From Oscillospiraceae bacterium (GTDB lineage: Bacteria > Bacillota > Clostridia > Oscillospirales > Oscillospiraceae), in contig JAFQDY010000045.1 of the NCBI GenBank assembly GCA_017399325.1, positions 1 through 38,331 on the forward strand: 38,331 nt of DNA, given 5' to 3'. The first letter of the stretch is position 1. Every line of letters begins with the position of its first letter. The notes beneath the pieces are model-generated. The model had not been told where the DNA came from and searched no databases. It saw nothing but the letters and a program-made list of their open reading frames with translations. Shown in pieces: positions 12,180-21,030 of this stretch. The translations under genes were made by a program, and so were the position numbers.

Positions 12180-13871
12180 ATGAAAGGGTTAAGAAAGCTT
12201 CTGCCGATGGTTTTGGCAGCGCTGCTGCTGGTTATGCTGCTGCCGGTTTCGGCGGACAATGCGGTCTCCCGTTACGGCAGACAGAAGCTGGGCGAAATGA
12301 CAGGCGGCACTGATTTGCAGTATGTTTACGACAAACTGGTGGTCGGCTGCGAGTCCGCCCAGGCGCAGATCACCATAGACATCAGCGGCAAAAACATCGA
12401 CGCCGACAAGCTGGAAACGGCCTACAAGCTGTTCTACAGCGACTATCCCGAGTACTTCTGGGTGGAGGGCGGCTACGGCGCATCTATGGAAGAGCAGGGC
12501 CAAGTAAAGACCCTGAAGGTATCGCCCGAGTATGCCATCAAAGGGGACGCTCTGACCGCGGCAAAGTCTGCCTATAACGCAAAAGTCAGCGCCCTTACCG
12601 CGGGCCTCAGCGGCTCGGACTACGACAAGGCAAAGACCCTCCACGACCGGCTGATCGAAACGGTCACATACACTTCTACCGCCAACGACCAGAACGCCTA
12701 CGGCGCATTGGTGGAGGGCAAGGCGGTCTGCAACGGCTACGCCCGGGCCTATCAGCACCTGCTGCAGAAGGCTGGCATCGAGGCTTGGTATGTGTCCGGC
12801 AGCAGCGTGAATCCCGCCACCGGCACACCGGTTGGCCACGCCTGGAATCTGGTGAAACTGGACGGAGGGTGGTACTACACCGATGTGACCTGGGACGACC
12901 AGGGGGATGACACCTACTACGCCTACTTCAACATCACCACAAGTCAGTTGCTGGAAGGCCACGCCATCGGTGAGCCCTATGCCGATCTTGTACCCAATGC
13001 AACTGCCACCGCTGCCAATTATTATGTGAAAGAGGGCAGAGTTTTCGCTTCCTACGACCGGGCAAAACTGGCCGCCCTTTTACAGAAAGACAACAATAAG
13101 ACCCAAATCTACATAACAGGCGACACCGATGCATTCGCAAGCGCCTTGAGCGCTGACCTGCTTGACCTTGCCAAAGCGCTGGGCGCAACGGGCGGTTTTC
13201 AGGTCTCCAGCAACCGTTCCCAACTGGGTCGGGCTATGATCGTGAACCTGGTGGTGCTGGAAGAAAACCACACCCACAGGGTGAAAACAACGGTAAAGCA
13301 AGTGGATGCCAGTTGTTTTGCAAATGGCACAAAGACTTATTATGTCTGCAGTTGCGGTCAGAAGTTTTTGGATCAAGGCTGCACCCAGCAAGTAACAAGC
13401 AACAGCCAACTGGTGATCCCGGCCACCTCTCACACCCCCTCCGGCTGGAAAAATGACGCTGCAAACCACTGGAAAGAATGTACCGTCTGCGGCAGCGAAA
13501 TTGCAGACACACGAGCTGCCCACAAGGATACAGACAGTGACCGCGCCTGCGACACCTGTAATTATGCCATTCCCGAACCGGCGATCCCGGAGGATACCGG
13601 CGGCGTAAGCGGCAACGGCGGCGATACATCCTCGGAGCAAGAGGACAACACCCAGATCGAAACCGGCGATGTTACAGACCCCACCCAAGGCACTACCGAT
13701 ATCCCGGACACAAAACCCACAGACAAGACCGATACCCCCAACCAAAAACAGGACGAATCCAAACCTGTCGTTTGGGTGGTCATTCCCTGCGCGGTCGTGG
13801 CAGCAGGCGCAGTGGCAGCCGGTATCATTATGAAAAAGAAGAAGACGGAACACCCGGAATCGGACGATTGA
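12180..13871 (+). CDS. Secreted, membrane-anchored transglutaminase-like protein
   Basis: The 563-residue protein has a signal peptide (residues 1-25, cleavage near VSA-DN), a transglutaminase-like core with the triad C184 (GKAVCNGYARAYQ), H220 (VGHAWNLV) and D235 (GWYYTDVTWDD), then a cysteine/histidine-rich part with CxC, CxxC and CxxC motifs (YYVCSCG, ECTVCG, ACDTCN), a Thr/Asp/Pro-rich linker and a C-terminal membrane helix with KKKK stop-transfer. Transglutaminase-core proteins can act as cysteine peptidases or crosslinkers at the surface; the substrate is unknown. ATG follows a weak GGAAAGAGGG site. Ends at a terminator. Confidence 0.88.
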   Translation: MKGLRKLLPMVLAALLLVMLLPVSADNAVSRYGRQKLGEMTGGTDLQYVYDKLVVGCESAQAQITIDISGKNIDADKLETAYKLFYSDYPEYFWVEGGYGASMEEQGQVKTLKVSPEYAIKGDALTAAKSAYNAKVSALTAGLSGSDYDKAKTLHDRLIETVTYTSTANDQNAYGALVEGKAVCNGYARAYQHLLQKAGIEAWYVSGSSVNPATGTPVGHAWNLVKLDGGWYYTDVTWDDQGDDTYYAYFNITTSQLLEGHAIGEPYADLVPNATATAANYYVKEGRVFASYDRAKLAALLQKDNNKTQIYITGDTDAFASALSADLLDLAKALGATGGFQVSSNRSQLGRAMIVNLVVLEENHTHRVKTTVKQVDASCFANGTKTYYVCSCGQKFLDQGCTQQVTSNSQLVIPATSHTPSGWKNDAANHWKECTVCGSEIADTRAAHKDTDSDRACDTCNYAIPEPAIPEDTGGVSGNGGDTSSEQEDNTQIETGDVTDPTQGTTDIPDTKPTDKTDTPNQKQDESKPVVWVVIPCAVVAAGAVAAGIIMKKKKTEHPESDD

Positions 13872-13910
13872 TCGCAAAATAACACCGCAGTTTTATAAGC
13901 GGCAAGCAAA

Positions 13911-13936
13911 CCCCCGACGAGTAGTCGGGGGTTTTT
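13911..13936 (+). terminator. Terminator after the transglutaminase-like gene
   Basis: CCCCCGAC-GAGTA-GTCGGGGG then TTTTT. Confidence 0.9.
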
Positions 13937-13987
13937 AACGAGCTGACGGAAAAAACAAACAAATCCTGTTTTTTCACAAGATAACTG

Positions 13988-14016
13988 TTGACAAACCAGG
14001 CGGGGTGTAGTATGGT
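13988..14016 (+). promoter_or_regulatory. Promoter for the MATE gene
   Basis: TTGACA (13988-13993), 17 bases, TATGGT (14011-14016). Confidence 0.65.
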
Positions 14017-14065
14017 ACGGCTAGAGGGGGCTGCCCTTCAAAATATGTGAATGTCAGGTGAGAAT

Positions 14066-15421
14066 ATGGAAACACTGAAGCCAAAAGCGCCGTTGTTTTC
14101 CAATCGGGCGCTGGTCAATTTAACTGTTCCGATCGCACTGAATTCCCTGATGGCCATCTTTATGGGTATGGCCGACTCCATTATGGTATCCTCCGCCGGC
14201 GCGGCTGCGGTCAGCGCCGTTTCTTTGGTGGATGCCATCAACAATGTGTTTACCACCGCTTTCGATGCCATTCCTGTGGGCGGCTCGATCGTGACTTCCC
14301 AGTACATCGGCGCCAAGCAGTACGACAAGGCTAAGCAGAGCATCCGCCAGATCCTTTACTCCGGCTTTGCCATCGCATTGCTGTGTATGGCGCTTTTGCT
14401 GTGCTTCCGCAAGCAGGTGCTGAACCTGATCTACGGGTCGATCGAGCAGGATGTGTTCGACAATGCGGTTACTTACTTTACGCTGACGCTGATCAGTTTC
14501 CCGTTTTTGGTGATCGGCTGCACCGGCACGGCAACCCTCCGCGCTATGGCGAAAAACCGGCAGGCCGTTACCATTACCATCACCGCCAACGCGATGAATG
14601 TGGTTGGCAATGCAATTTTGATCTACGGCTTCAAAATGGGCGTGGCCGGCGCGGCCATCGCAACGACCTTCTCCCGTGTCATCTGGTGCGTCTGGGGTGT
14701 GATCGCCATTCGGAGCAAGAAGCTGCCGGCGCAGCTGGAGAAGGTGTTCCCCGTTCGGGTGAATAAGGATATTTTGAAGCGGGTGCTGAAGGTGGGCACT
14801 ACCAACGGCTTTGAAAACGCCCTGTTCTATGTGGGGCGGCTGCTGGTGTCCTCGTTGATCGCCTCCTTGGGCACGGTTTATATTGCAGCGTATTCTCTGT
14901 CAAGCAGTCTGAATAATTTCGGCTGGACGATGCTGGGCTCGTTTACCATCACCTCCATGACCGTTGTGGGTCAGTGTATTGGCGCAGGCGAAAAGGCGCA
15001 GGCCAAGCGAAATGCCAAGAAGCTGCTTGCGGCAGCTACGGTGACGATGGTGGTGTGCTTCTCGCTGGTGGCTGTTTTCAGCAGCCAGCTGGTAAGACTC
15101 TACGACCTGAAGCCGGAAGAACTGGAGGTAGCCGCTTATCATACGAGATTTTCCGCGCTGCTGACGATCTTTACAATGTATTCTATGTCCTTTGTGCCCA
15201 TGGGCGCGTTCCGGGCCGCCGGCGATATTCGCTATCCCGTCATTGTGACGGTCAGCACGATGTTCGTGTTCCGGGTGGGCTTAAGTTATCTTTTGTGCTA
15301 TGTATTCCACTTGGGGCTTATGAGCGTTTGGCTGGGTATGGCGGCGGACTGGGTCTGCCGTACGATCTTGAATACGATCCACTTCAAGCGGGGCAAATGG
15401 CTGGATAAGAAACTGATCTGA
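14066..15421 (+). CDS. MATE-family efflux transporter
   Basis: The 451-residue membrane protein has about 12 hydrophobic segments and the MATE pattern near the N terminus (FSNRALVNLTVPIALNSLMAIFMGMADSIMVS...AVSAVSLVDAI) repeated in the second half (FENALFYVGRLLVSSLIASLGTVYIAAYSL). MATE proteins export drugs or metabolites with Na+ or H+. The ATG at 14066 is preferred (AGGTGAG 5 bases upstream) over the in-frame ATG at 14051. Has its own promoter and terminator. Confidence 0.92.
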   Translation: METLKPKAPLFSNRALVNLTVPIALNSLMAIFMGMADSIMVSSAGAAAVSAVSLVDAINNVFTTAFDAIPVGGSIVTSQYIGAKQYDKAKQSIRQILYSGFAIALLCMALLLCFRKQVLNLIYGSIEQDVFDNAVTYFTLTLISFPFLVIGCTGTATLRAMAKNRQAVTITITANAMNVVGNAILIYGFKMGVAGAAIATTFSRVIWCVWGVIAIRSKKLPAQLEKVFPVRVNKDILKRVLKVGTTNGFENALFYVGRLLVSSLIASLGTVYIAAYSLSSSLNNFGWTMLGSFTITSMTVVGQCIGAGEKAQAKRNAKKLLAAATVTMVVCFSLVAVFSSQLVRLYDLKPEELEVAAYHTRFSALLTIFTMYSMSFVPMGAFRAAGDIRYPVIVTVSTMFVFRVGLSYLLCYVFHLGLMSVWLGMAADWVCRTILNTIHFKRGKWLDKKLI

Positions 15422-15426
15422 AAAGA

Positions 15427-15460
15427 AAAGGGAACGACCTTGGTCGTTCCCTTTATTTTT
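15427..15460. terminator. Bidirectional terminator between MATE and the 2-hydroxyacid dehydrogenase
   Basis: AAAGGGAACGACC-TT-GGTCGTTCCCTTT then TATTTTT; serves both convergent genes. Confidence 0.85.
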
Positions 15461-16425
15461 TAGTAGCCTCTTGCAAGATCAATTTGGTGGGCAAGGGGTT
15501 CGTTTTGGGCATCCTTTTGCAGATTGTCTGCAAAGATGCGGATGATTTTGTGTCGGGTCAGATCGTTTTCACCCCAGCTGATGCCAGACACATGGGGGGT
15601 CAGGATCACATTTTCCAGCTGCCGCAGGCGGTGGCCTTTGGGCAGAGGCTCCGGGTCGGTCACATCCAGCACCGCGCCCCGGAGCTTTCCGTTTGCCAAG
15701 GCGTCTGTAAGAGCGTCAGTGTCTACAACGAAGCCACGGCCCACATTCACCAGGATAGCGCCCCGGTTCAGCTTCTCAATACGCTCCCGGCTCATAAGGC
15801 CTCTCGTTTCGGTTGTGCCGGGCAGGGCGATGATCACCAAGTCAGCCTTGGGAAGTTCTGCGTCCAAAGAGGAAATGGCGTATAATTCATCAAAATAGGG
15901 GAGGCTTTTCCGCTCTGTGCGGCAGATGCCTACGGTGGTAGCGCCAAAGGCCTGCAGTTTCTTGGCCGTGTTCGAGCCAATGTCGCCGGTGCCGAGGATC
16001 AGCGCCCGCTTGCCCTCTAAGGAGTCGTCGCCGGAGAGCAGCTGCCAAAAACCCTGTTGCAGCTGCGCCCGGTAGGCCCGCAGGTTCTTGTAAAGGGCCA
16101 AAAGGCCTGCCATAATATGCTCGGAGATCACACCACCGAATGCGCCGGAGGCGCTGGTCAGGGAAATGTGTCGGGGGTAATCGGGGGCGGAGGTGTACTT
16201 GTTAGCGCCGGCCCAAGTCATCTGGATCCACCGCAGTTTGGGCATAGCGGCGATGGTTTTCATATCCGGCTCGCCGAAGACCACATCAATTTTGTCTGCA
16301 AAGCCGCTTTGCAGCAGGGCAGCGTCATCGGAGAAAAACAGGACTTTGTCGTCTTTTTCGGCTGCGGACAGAAGCATAGCCTTCTCCGCGTCTTTACATT
16401 CTTTTAAAATGGCGATCGTTCTCAT
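15460..16425 (-). CDS. D-isomer-specific 2-hydroxyacid dehydrogenase
   Basis: NAD(P)-dependent reductase of 2-keto acids. The 321-residue protein has the Rossmann GTGDIGSNTAKKLQAFG, the arginine and glutamate/aspartate region (VNVGRGFVVDTDAL; LDVTDPEPLPKGHRL) and catalytic His in LTPHVSG. It is closest in style to the GhrA/'hydroxyacid dehydrogenase' branch with an N-terminal WIQMTWAGANKYT block. ATG at 16423-16425 is chosen since the promoter TATAAT lies at 16457-16462, upstream, excluding longer frames. Substrate is not apparent from the neighbours. Confidence 0.9.
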   Translation of the reverse strand: MRTIAILKECKDAEKAMLLSAAEKDDKVLFFSDDAALLQSGFADKIDVVFGEPDMKTIAAMPKLRWIQMTWAGANKYTSAPDYPRHISLTSASGAFGGVISEHIMAGLLALYKNLRAYRAQLQQGFWQLLSGDDSLEGKRALILGTGDIGSNTAKKLQAFGATTVGICRTERKSLPYFDELYAISSLDAELPKADLVIIALPGTTETRGLMSRERIEKLNRGAILVNVGRGFVVDTDALTDALANGKLRGAVLDVTDPEPLPKGHRLRQLENVILTPHVSGISWGENDLTRHKIIRIFADNLQKDAQNEPLAHQIDLARGY

Positions 16426-16456
16426 AGCTTCACCGCATTTCCTTTGGATTGTTTTC

Positions 16457-16485
16457 ATTATAAAATACTTTTCTCTGTTTGTAAA
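16457..16485 (-). promoter_or_regulatory. Promoter of the 2-hydroxyacid dehydrogenase gene
   Basis: Minus strand TTTACA (16480-16485), 17 bases, TATAAT (16457-16462). Confidence 0.8.
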
Positions 16486-16487
16486 CA

Positions 16488-16515
16488 AAAACCCGGAGCA
16501 TTCACTCCGGGTTTT
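16488..16515 (-). terminator. Terminator after the PHP phosphoesterase gene
   Basis: AAAACCCGGAG-N6-CTCCGGGTTTT, perfect 11-bp stem; just downstream of the PHP gene stop and upstream of the next promoter. Confidence 0.85.
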
Positions 16516-16519
16516 GCAT

Positions 16520-17335
16520 TTACATAGGCACGGGAATAAAGCCATCTTTGGTAAGAATATAGCGCTCTTCGTAGCCACATTCCTTCAAAAGGGCCTTGGC
16601 CTGCTCAAAGTGGCAGTCCATAAAGGCATGCTGGTGGCAGTCCGAGGAGATGACCACGCCGAAGCCCAGCCGCTTCATTTCTTTGATAATGAAGGGGTCA
16701 GGGTAGGGGGTGGTGCGGTAGCCACGGGCGATGGCGCCGGTGTTTACCTCGAAATAGGGGATCTTGCCTGCTAAACTTTCCGCCGCTTCAATGGCCGCAA
16801 AGCGGTACTCCTTAGAGGTAGAATCGAAGAAATCCACCGTGTCCCGATGCTTGGTAATCAAGTCAAAGTGGCCGATGATATCGCAATCGGCGAAATCCGG
16901 TAGCCAGGTCAGCTGACGGTAATACTCCTTGGCAAAGGCCATACCGTTGCCGCCAAAATGCTCGTCGATCATCTTTTGGAAATGCTCAGCCACACCGTCA
17001 AATTCGTAGTCGATGCCGTCAAAGCGCAGACCGTGGATAGAGCCGATCACATAATCAAAGCCCTCCGGGCGCTCCGGGCAGCAGATGTCAAACTCAATGC
17101 CGCAGAAAACATCGATCAGGTGGCCGTATTTTTCTTTCAAACGGGCAATTTCTGCCCGGTAAGTGTCTACTTTGTCCAGCGGCATACAGTAATATTTGGC
17201 GTAGTCCATATAGCAGTGGCTGGAAAAGCCAATACCGCCGAAGCCCTTATCGATGGCGGCCAGCACCACTTCCTCGGGGGTGTCTTTACCGTCGCAGAAG
17301 GTGGTATGCTGGTGTAGATTCTGCAAGGTGTTCAT
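16520..17335 (-). CDS. PHP-domain phosphoesterase, histidinol-phosphatase (HisK)-like
   Basis: The 271-residue protein has the PHP metal motifs: LHQHTTFCDGKD (HxH near residue 8), GFSSHCY, GIEFD, GHFDL and SSDCHQH at the C terminus. It matches HisJ/HisK-type histidinol-phosphate phosphatases. No other histidine genes are nearby, so a different phosphoester substrate is possible. ATG at 17333-17335 follows AAAAAGGAGA. Confidence 0.87.
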   Translation of the reverse strand: MNTLQNLHQHTTFCDGKDTPEEVVLAAIDKGFGGIGFSSHCYMDYAKYYCMPLDKVDTYRAEIARLKEKYGHLIDVFCGIEFDICCPERPEGFDYVIGSIHGLRFDGIDYEFDGVAEHFQKMIDEHFGGNGMAFAKEYYRQLTWLPDFADCDIIGHFDLITKHRDTVDFFDSTSKEYRFAAIEAAESLAGKIPYFEVNTGAIARGYRTTPYPDPFIIKEMKRLGFGVVISSDCHQHAFMDCHFEQAKALLKECGYEERYILTKDGFIPVPM

Positions 17336-17364
17336 ATCCGTTCTCCTTTTTCCCATTTGACTCC

Positions 17365-17392
17365 ATTATACGCAAAAAGTCCCATAAATCAA
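17365..17392 (-). promoter_or_regulatory. Promoter of the PHP gene
   Basis: Minus strand TTGATT (17387-17392), 16 bases, TATAAT (17365-17370). Confidence 0.7.
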
Positions 17393-17406
17393 CAGTTTTT
17401 TGCAAA

Positions 17407-17442
17407 TAAAAAACGGGCATCGGTTTTTCGATACCCGTTTTT
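17407..17442 (-). terminator. Terminator after the CapA-like gene
   Basis: Minus strand AAACGGGTATCG-AAAAA-CCGATGCCCGTTTTTT; strong stem and T-run. Confidence 0.85.
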
Positions 17443-17443
17443 G

Positions 17444-18718
17444 TTATTTTCCGGCCACTCTGGCTTCAATCCGCTCCAGCGCGTAGAGCATTTTGTCGTA
17501 CATTTCCGGGGACACCCGGCTGATAAATCCGTTTTCATAGGCGGCGATGGCCTCCGCGATCCGCACCACCTTCAGGGGTTTGTCCGCTTCGTGGACGGTG
17601 AAAATAGGGGTGTAGGTGTAATTTGTGATTCGGGTCTCGCCGCTTGTATTGTCCTTGGTGATCTCCAAGTCCAGAATAATGGAATATTCCGAGCCGGCCC
17701 GCTTACCGTCGGAGAAGAAATCGCCCAGTGAGTAGGCCACAAACTGACCGCTGCTTTCATCAAAGGTGATCTGCTGCACATAGTGGGAATGGGTGCCGAT
17801 GATGGCGTCCACGCCGTTTTGCTGCATCAGGTTCACAATTTTCTTTTGACTGGAACTGATGGTGTCGTTGAATTCGCTGCCCCAGTGCAGAAGGGCGATG
17901 GTGATGTCCGGCTTTTCCTTGGCAACGGCGGACAAAATGGAAGTGATTTTCTTGGTGTCCACATTCTGATAGACACTGTCGTAGTCCTCGTACAGTACGT
18001 TGACGCAGTTTTCGCTGCCTACGGGAAGCGTCATACCGTCCATACCTTTGGTGAAGGCTACGAATGCTATTTTGATGCCGTCAACGGTGCGAATGGTGTA
18101 GCCTTTGCTTTTGTTGAAGGCGGAATTAGTGGGGTATGCGCCAAGGGGTTCCATACCTGCCAGCCGAATGCTGTCCAGGGAGGTGACAAGGCCCGCAAGG
18201 CCGCGGCTGATGGAGTAGGAATTGGCCATCTGCACCAAGTCCACACCGGCGTTTTTTAGTGCCGTTGCCATCGAGGCAGGGGCAGAGAAGGTGCTGCCGT
18301 AAGGCGCGCCGTAAAATGTGCCTTCAAAATTCACCGAGGTGATGTCCGCATCGGACAAAATGTGGGCCACATCCATAAAGGTGTCGGTGTAAATGTAGGA
18401 ACTGCCGCCGGCGGCCACCGTGGCGTCATTCACATTCAGATCGCCCACCGCTGCATAGTGAATGGTGGTCGTGGGGGACTGGGTGGATTCCGTTGATTGC
18501 TGGTCGGTGGCGGATTCGGAAGAGGGGATTTCGGTGTTTACATCGGGGGGATCGGGAGATCTCCTGGTTAGCGCAAAAATCAGAATGCCGCAGGCAAGCA
18601 AGACAATTGCCGCAATTCCCAACCGAATGAGCATTTTCTTATTCTGCTCCCGCTTGCGCAGACGCTCCTGGGCTTTTTCCTGCCGCAGACGCCGTCTGTC
18701 TTCCGGATTTTTCAGCAT
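17444..18718 (-). CDS. CapA-family (PGA_cap) membrane-anchored protein
   Basis: The 424-residue protein has a highly charged cytoplasmic N terminus (RRRLRQEKAQERLRKREQNKK), a membrane helix (about residues 30-50), a Ser/Thr/Pro linker and a CapA metallophosphatase-like domain: AAVGDLNVND, VNFEGTF, LLHWGSEFND, IIGTHSHYVQ and YSLGDFFSDG. CapA proteins act in polyglutamate capsule or related surface-polymer work. The usual NNHxxD metal-site motif is replaced by ANSYSISRG, so activity may be altered. No capB/C genes lie nearby. ATG follows GAAGGAGGTG. Confidence 0.87.
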   Translation of the reverse strand: MLKNPEDRRRLRQEKAQERLRKREQNKKMLIRLGIAAIVLLACGILIFALTRRSPDPPDVNTEIPSSESATDQQSTESTQSPTTTIHYAAVGDLNVNDATVAAGGSSYIYTDTFMDVAHILSDADITSVNFEGTFYGAPYGSTFSAPASMATALKNAGVDLVQMANSYSISRGLAGLVTSLDSIRLAGMEPLGAYPTNSAFNKSKGYTIRTVDGIKIAFVAFTKGMDGMTLPVGSENCVNVLYEDYDSVYQNVDTKKITSILSAVAKEKPDITIALLHWGSEFNDTISSSQKKIVNLMQQNGVDAIIGTHSHYVQQITFDESSGQFVAYSLGDFFSDGKRAGSEYSIILDLEITKDNTSGETRITNYTYTPIFTVHEADKPLKVVRIAEAIAAYENGFISRVSPEMYDKMLYALERIEARVAGK

Positions 18719-18749
18719 AAGGACACCTCCTTCCCATAATCGTGTCCAT

Positions 18750-18778
18750 ATTGTACACCATTTTTACATTTTTCTCAA
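18750..18778 (-). promoter_or_regulatory. Promoter of the CapA-like gene
   Basis: Minus strand TTGAGA (18773-18778), 17 bases, TACAAT (18750-18755). Confidence 0.7.
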
Positions 18779-18806
18779 GGGCAAAAAAAGAAAACATTGG
18801 GAATGC

Positions 18807-18835
18807 TTTACATTTACCCACAATTGGAGTAAAAT
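18807..18835 (+). promoter_or_regulatory. Promoter of gluQ and the nucleotidyltransferase gene
   Basis: TTTACA (18807-18812), 17 bases, TAAAAT (18830-18835), 24 bases before the gluQ start. Confidence 0.65.
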
Positions 18836-18859
18836 AAAGCGGAACAGGAGGAGTGCTTT

Positions 18860-19780
18860 ATGGGCGCACCCGTCGGACGGTTTGCCCCCACGCCCTCCGG
18901 ACGGATGCATTTGGGCAATGTGTTTGCCGCCTTGATCGGGTGGCTTTCGGTGAAGTCCAAAGGCGGAAGCCTGGTGCTGCGTATGGAGGATCTGGACACC
19001 CAACGGACAAGTGAAGAATTTGCGGAGGCTCTGCGGCAGGATCTTAAGTGGCTTGGGCTGGATTGGGACTCAGAAACTCCGCCCCAAAGCCGCCGGAGTA
19101 AGGTGTATGACCGCTATTTTGACCTGCTTGCGGATCAGGGACTTTTGTATCCCTGTTACTGCACCAGAAGCCAACTCCACAGCGTCAACGCACCCCATCT
19201 GTCGGACGGCACTTATGTGTATGCTGGCACTTGCCGGAACTTGACGGAAGCCCAGCGGAATGCATTTGACCGGGCGCCTGCTTTCCGGGTGAAAGTGCCG
19301 GACAAAGAGATGGTGGTGGAAGACCTGTGCCAGGGCACATACCGACAAAATCTAGCCGCCCAATGCGGTGATTTTGTAGTCCGTCGGGCAGACGGGGTCT
19401 ATGTGTATCAGTTGGCAGTTACTGTGGACGATGGCCTTGCGGGCGTGACCGAAGTGGTACGGGGTATGGACCTGCTGGGTTCTGCGCCCCGGCAGATGTA
19501 TCTGCAGGAACTGTTTGACTTTTCCCACCCTGTGTATGGCCATGTGCCGATGCTCATCGCCCCAGACGGACGGCGGCTGAGCAAGCGGGATAAGGATATG
19601 GACTTAGGCTTTTTGCAGCAGAACACCACGGCGGAAAAACTCCTGGGATTTTTGGCATATACATCAGGTATCATCGATGCGCCCGAAGCGGTATCTGCCA
19701 AAGAACTGGCAACAGAATTTGCTTGGGAGAACTTAAAAAAGACCGATATTTGTTTGGATATTACCCAACTTTTCACATAA
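18860..19780 (+). CDS. gluQ: Glutamyl-Q tRNA(Asp) synthetase
   Basis: Class I synthetase paralogue that attaches glutamate to queuosine at position 34 of tRNA-Asp. The 306-residue protein is a GluRS catalytic core without an anticodon-binding domain. Seen: FAPTPSGRMHLGN (HIGH-type, residues 17-20), RMEDLD, the zinc ligands C99, C101, Y121 and C125 with the spacing of this family, and the KMSKS equivalent LSKRDKD. ATG follows AGGAGGAG. Operon with a nucleotidyltransferase. queH, making the queuosine substrate, lies 9 kb away in the same window. Confidence 0.92.
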   Translation: MGAPVGRFAPTPSGRMHLGNVFAALIGWLSVKSKGGSLVLRMEDLDTQRTSEEFAEALRQDLKWLGLDWDSETPPQSRRSKVYDRYFDLLADQGLLYPCYCTRSQLHSVNAPHLSDGTYVYAGTCRNLTEAQRNAFDRAPAFRVKVPDKEMVVEDLCQGTYRQNLAAQCGDFVVRRADGVYVYQLAVTVDDGLAGVTEVVRGMDLLGSAPRQMYLQELFDFSHPVYGHVPMLIAPDGRRLSKRDKDMDLGFLQQNTTAEKLLGFLAYTSGIIDAPEAVSAKELATEFAWENLKKTDICLDITQLFT

Positions 19781-19795
19781 AAAGGAGGAAACATT

Positions 19796-20722
19796 ATGAA
19801 CAGACCTGTTTTGGTGATTATGGCCGCCGGTATGGGCAGCCGTTACGGCGGATTGAAGCAAATTGACCCGGTGGGCAGTTGCGGCGAAGCCATTTTGGAC
19901 TACACCTTGTTTGATGCCCACGAGGCCGGATTTGACACCGCGGTGATCATCATCAAGGAAGCCATCAAAAAGGACTTTATGGACACCGTGGGCAAGCGCC
20001 TGGAAAACTGCCCTATGGAGATCCGCTATGCCTTCCAGGAACTGGATAAGATCCCTGCCGGCTGCCGGATCCCTGTCGGCCGCACAAAACCCTGGGGCAC
20101 AAGTCACGCCATTTTGTGTGCCAAAGAAGAAATCGGCAACGCCCCCTTTGCGGTGGTGAATGCAGACGATTTCTACGGCAAACAGGCGTTCCGGGAAATC
20201 TTCAACTATTTGTTGAATGTGTCCGAACAGGAAGTGGCGGACTTCTGTATGGTAGGCTACCGGCTGGGCAACACCGTTACGGAAAACGGCTCTGTGGCCC
20301 GGGGTGTCTGCGAGGTCAGCGAAGACGGCTATCTGACCGGCATCGTGGAACGGACCAAGATCGAAAAGTATGCCGGGGGCATCCGCTTCCTTTTGGAAGA
20401 CGGTGAAACTTGGCAGGATGTGCCGGCTGACCAGCCGGTCTCCATGAATATGTGGGGCTTTACCCCCGGATTTTTGGACACCATAAAGGCGGATTTCCCC
20501 CGATTCTTTACAGAGGATATGCCCAAAAACCCGGAAAAGGCAGAGATGCTGCTGCCCACATCCGTAAGCAAACTCCTCCACGCAGGCAAGGCGACCGTTC
20601 GGGTGCTGCGTACCGATGACAAATGGTACGGCGTGACCTATGCGGCGGATAAGCCGGTGGTCGTGGCGGCTTTGCAGGAAATGACAAAGCAGGGCAAGTA
20701 TCCCGACGGCCTGTGGAAATAA
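19796..20722 (+). CDS. Sugar-phosphate nucleotidyltransferase-like protein
   Basis: The 308-residue protein starts with the nucleotidyltransferase signature MAAGMGSRYGGLKQIDP, followed by TSHAILCAKEEI and the metal-binding NADDFYG. Related enzymes couple NTPs to sugar phosphates (GalU/RfbA superfamily), but this branch has no assigned sugar. AAAAGGAGG precedes the start; 15 bases after gluQ. Confidence 0.88.
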   Translation: MNRPVLVIMAAGMGSRYGGLKQIDPVGSCGEAILDYTLFDAHEAGFDTAVIIIKEAIKKDFMDTVGKRLENCPMEIRYAFQELDKIPAGCRIPVGRTKPWGTSHAILCAKEEIGNAPFAVVNADDFYGKQAFREIFNYLLNVSEQEVADFCMVGYRLGNTVTENGSVARGVCEVSEDGYLTGIVERTKIEKYAGGIRFLLEDGETWQDVPADQPVSMNMWGFTPGFLDTIKADFPRFFTEDMPKNPEKAEMLLPTSVSKLLHAGKATVRVLRTDDKWYGVTYAADKPVVVAALQEMTKQGKYPDGLWK

Positions 20723-20806
20723 GAAATTTTCGAACCTTTTTGCTGCTAAGGAATATCTTGGAATGAGCGGTAAAAATACCGCAAAAAATTTCGGAGGTAT
20801 TTGATT

Positions 20807-20944
20807 ATGTGTAACAACAATGGTTTCTGCGGCGGTAATATTTGCTGGATCATTCTGATCATCCTGTTGCTGTGCAACTGCGGTGGCGGCGTGCTGGGTA
20901 ACGGCAACACCTGCGGCTGCGACAACACCTGCGGCTGCTGCTAA
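20807..20944 (+). CDS. Cysteine-rich membrane microprotein (45 residues)
   Basis: Reads MCNNNGFCGGNICW, then a hydrophobic helix (IILIILLL), then a Cys/Gly/Asn-rich tail CNCGGG...TCGCDNTCGCC; ten cysteines in 45 residues. CGGAGG lies 11 bases before the ATG and two hairpins follow, so it is very likely expressed. The composition recalls small glycine/cysteine-rich spore-coat or membrane proteins of Firmicutes, but I do not recognise a named family. A GCGGTA-AAAA-TACCGC hairpin (20767-20782) sits in its leader. Confidence 0.75.
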   Translation: MCNNNGFCGGNICWIILIILLLCNCGGGVLGNGNTCGCDNTCGCC

Positions 20945-20954
20945 AGAACAATAG

Positions 20955-20974
20955 GGGTGTGCTTCGGCACACCC
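20955..20974 (+). terminator. UUCG-loop hairpin, first of a tandem pair
   Basis: GGGTGTGC-TTCG-GCACACCC with a poor T-run (TTCAAAG). Identical stem to the one at 21001-21020. Confidence 0.6.
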
Positions 20975-21000
20975 TTCAAAGCGTCAAAATAAAGACGAAA

Positions 21001-21030
21001 GGGTGTGCTTCGGCACACCCTTATTTATTT
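21001..21030. terminator. UUCG-loop terminator, second of the tandem pair
   Basis: GGGTGTGC-TTCG-GCACACCC followed by TTATTTATTTT; lies between the microprotein gene and the convergent ytvI gene and can serve both. Confidence 0.75.
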
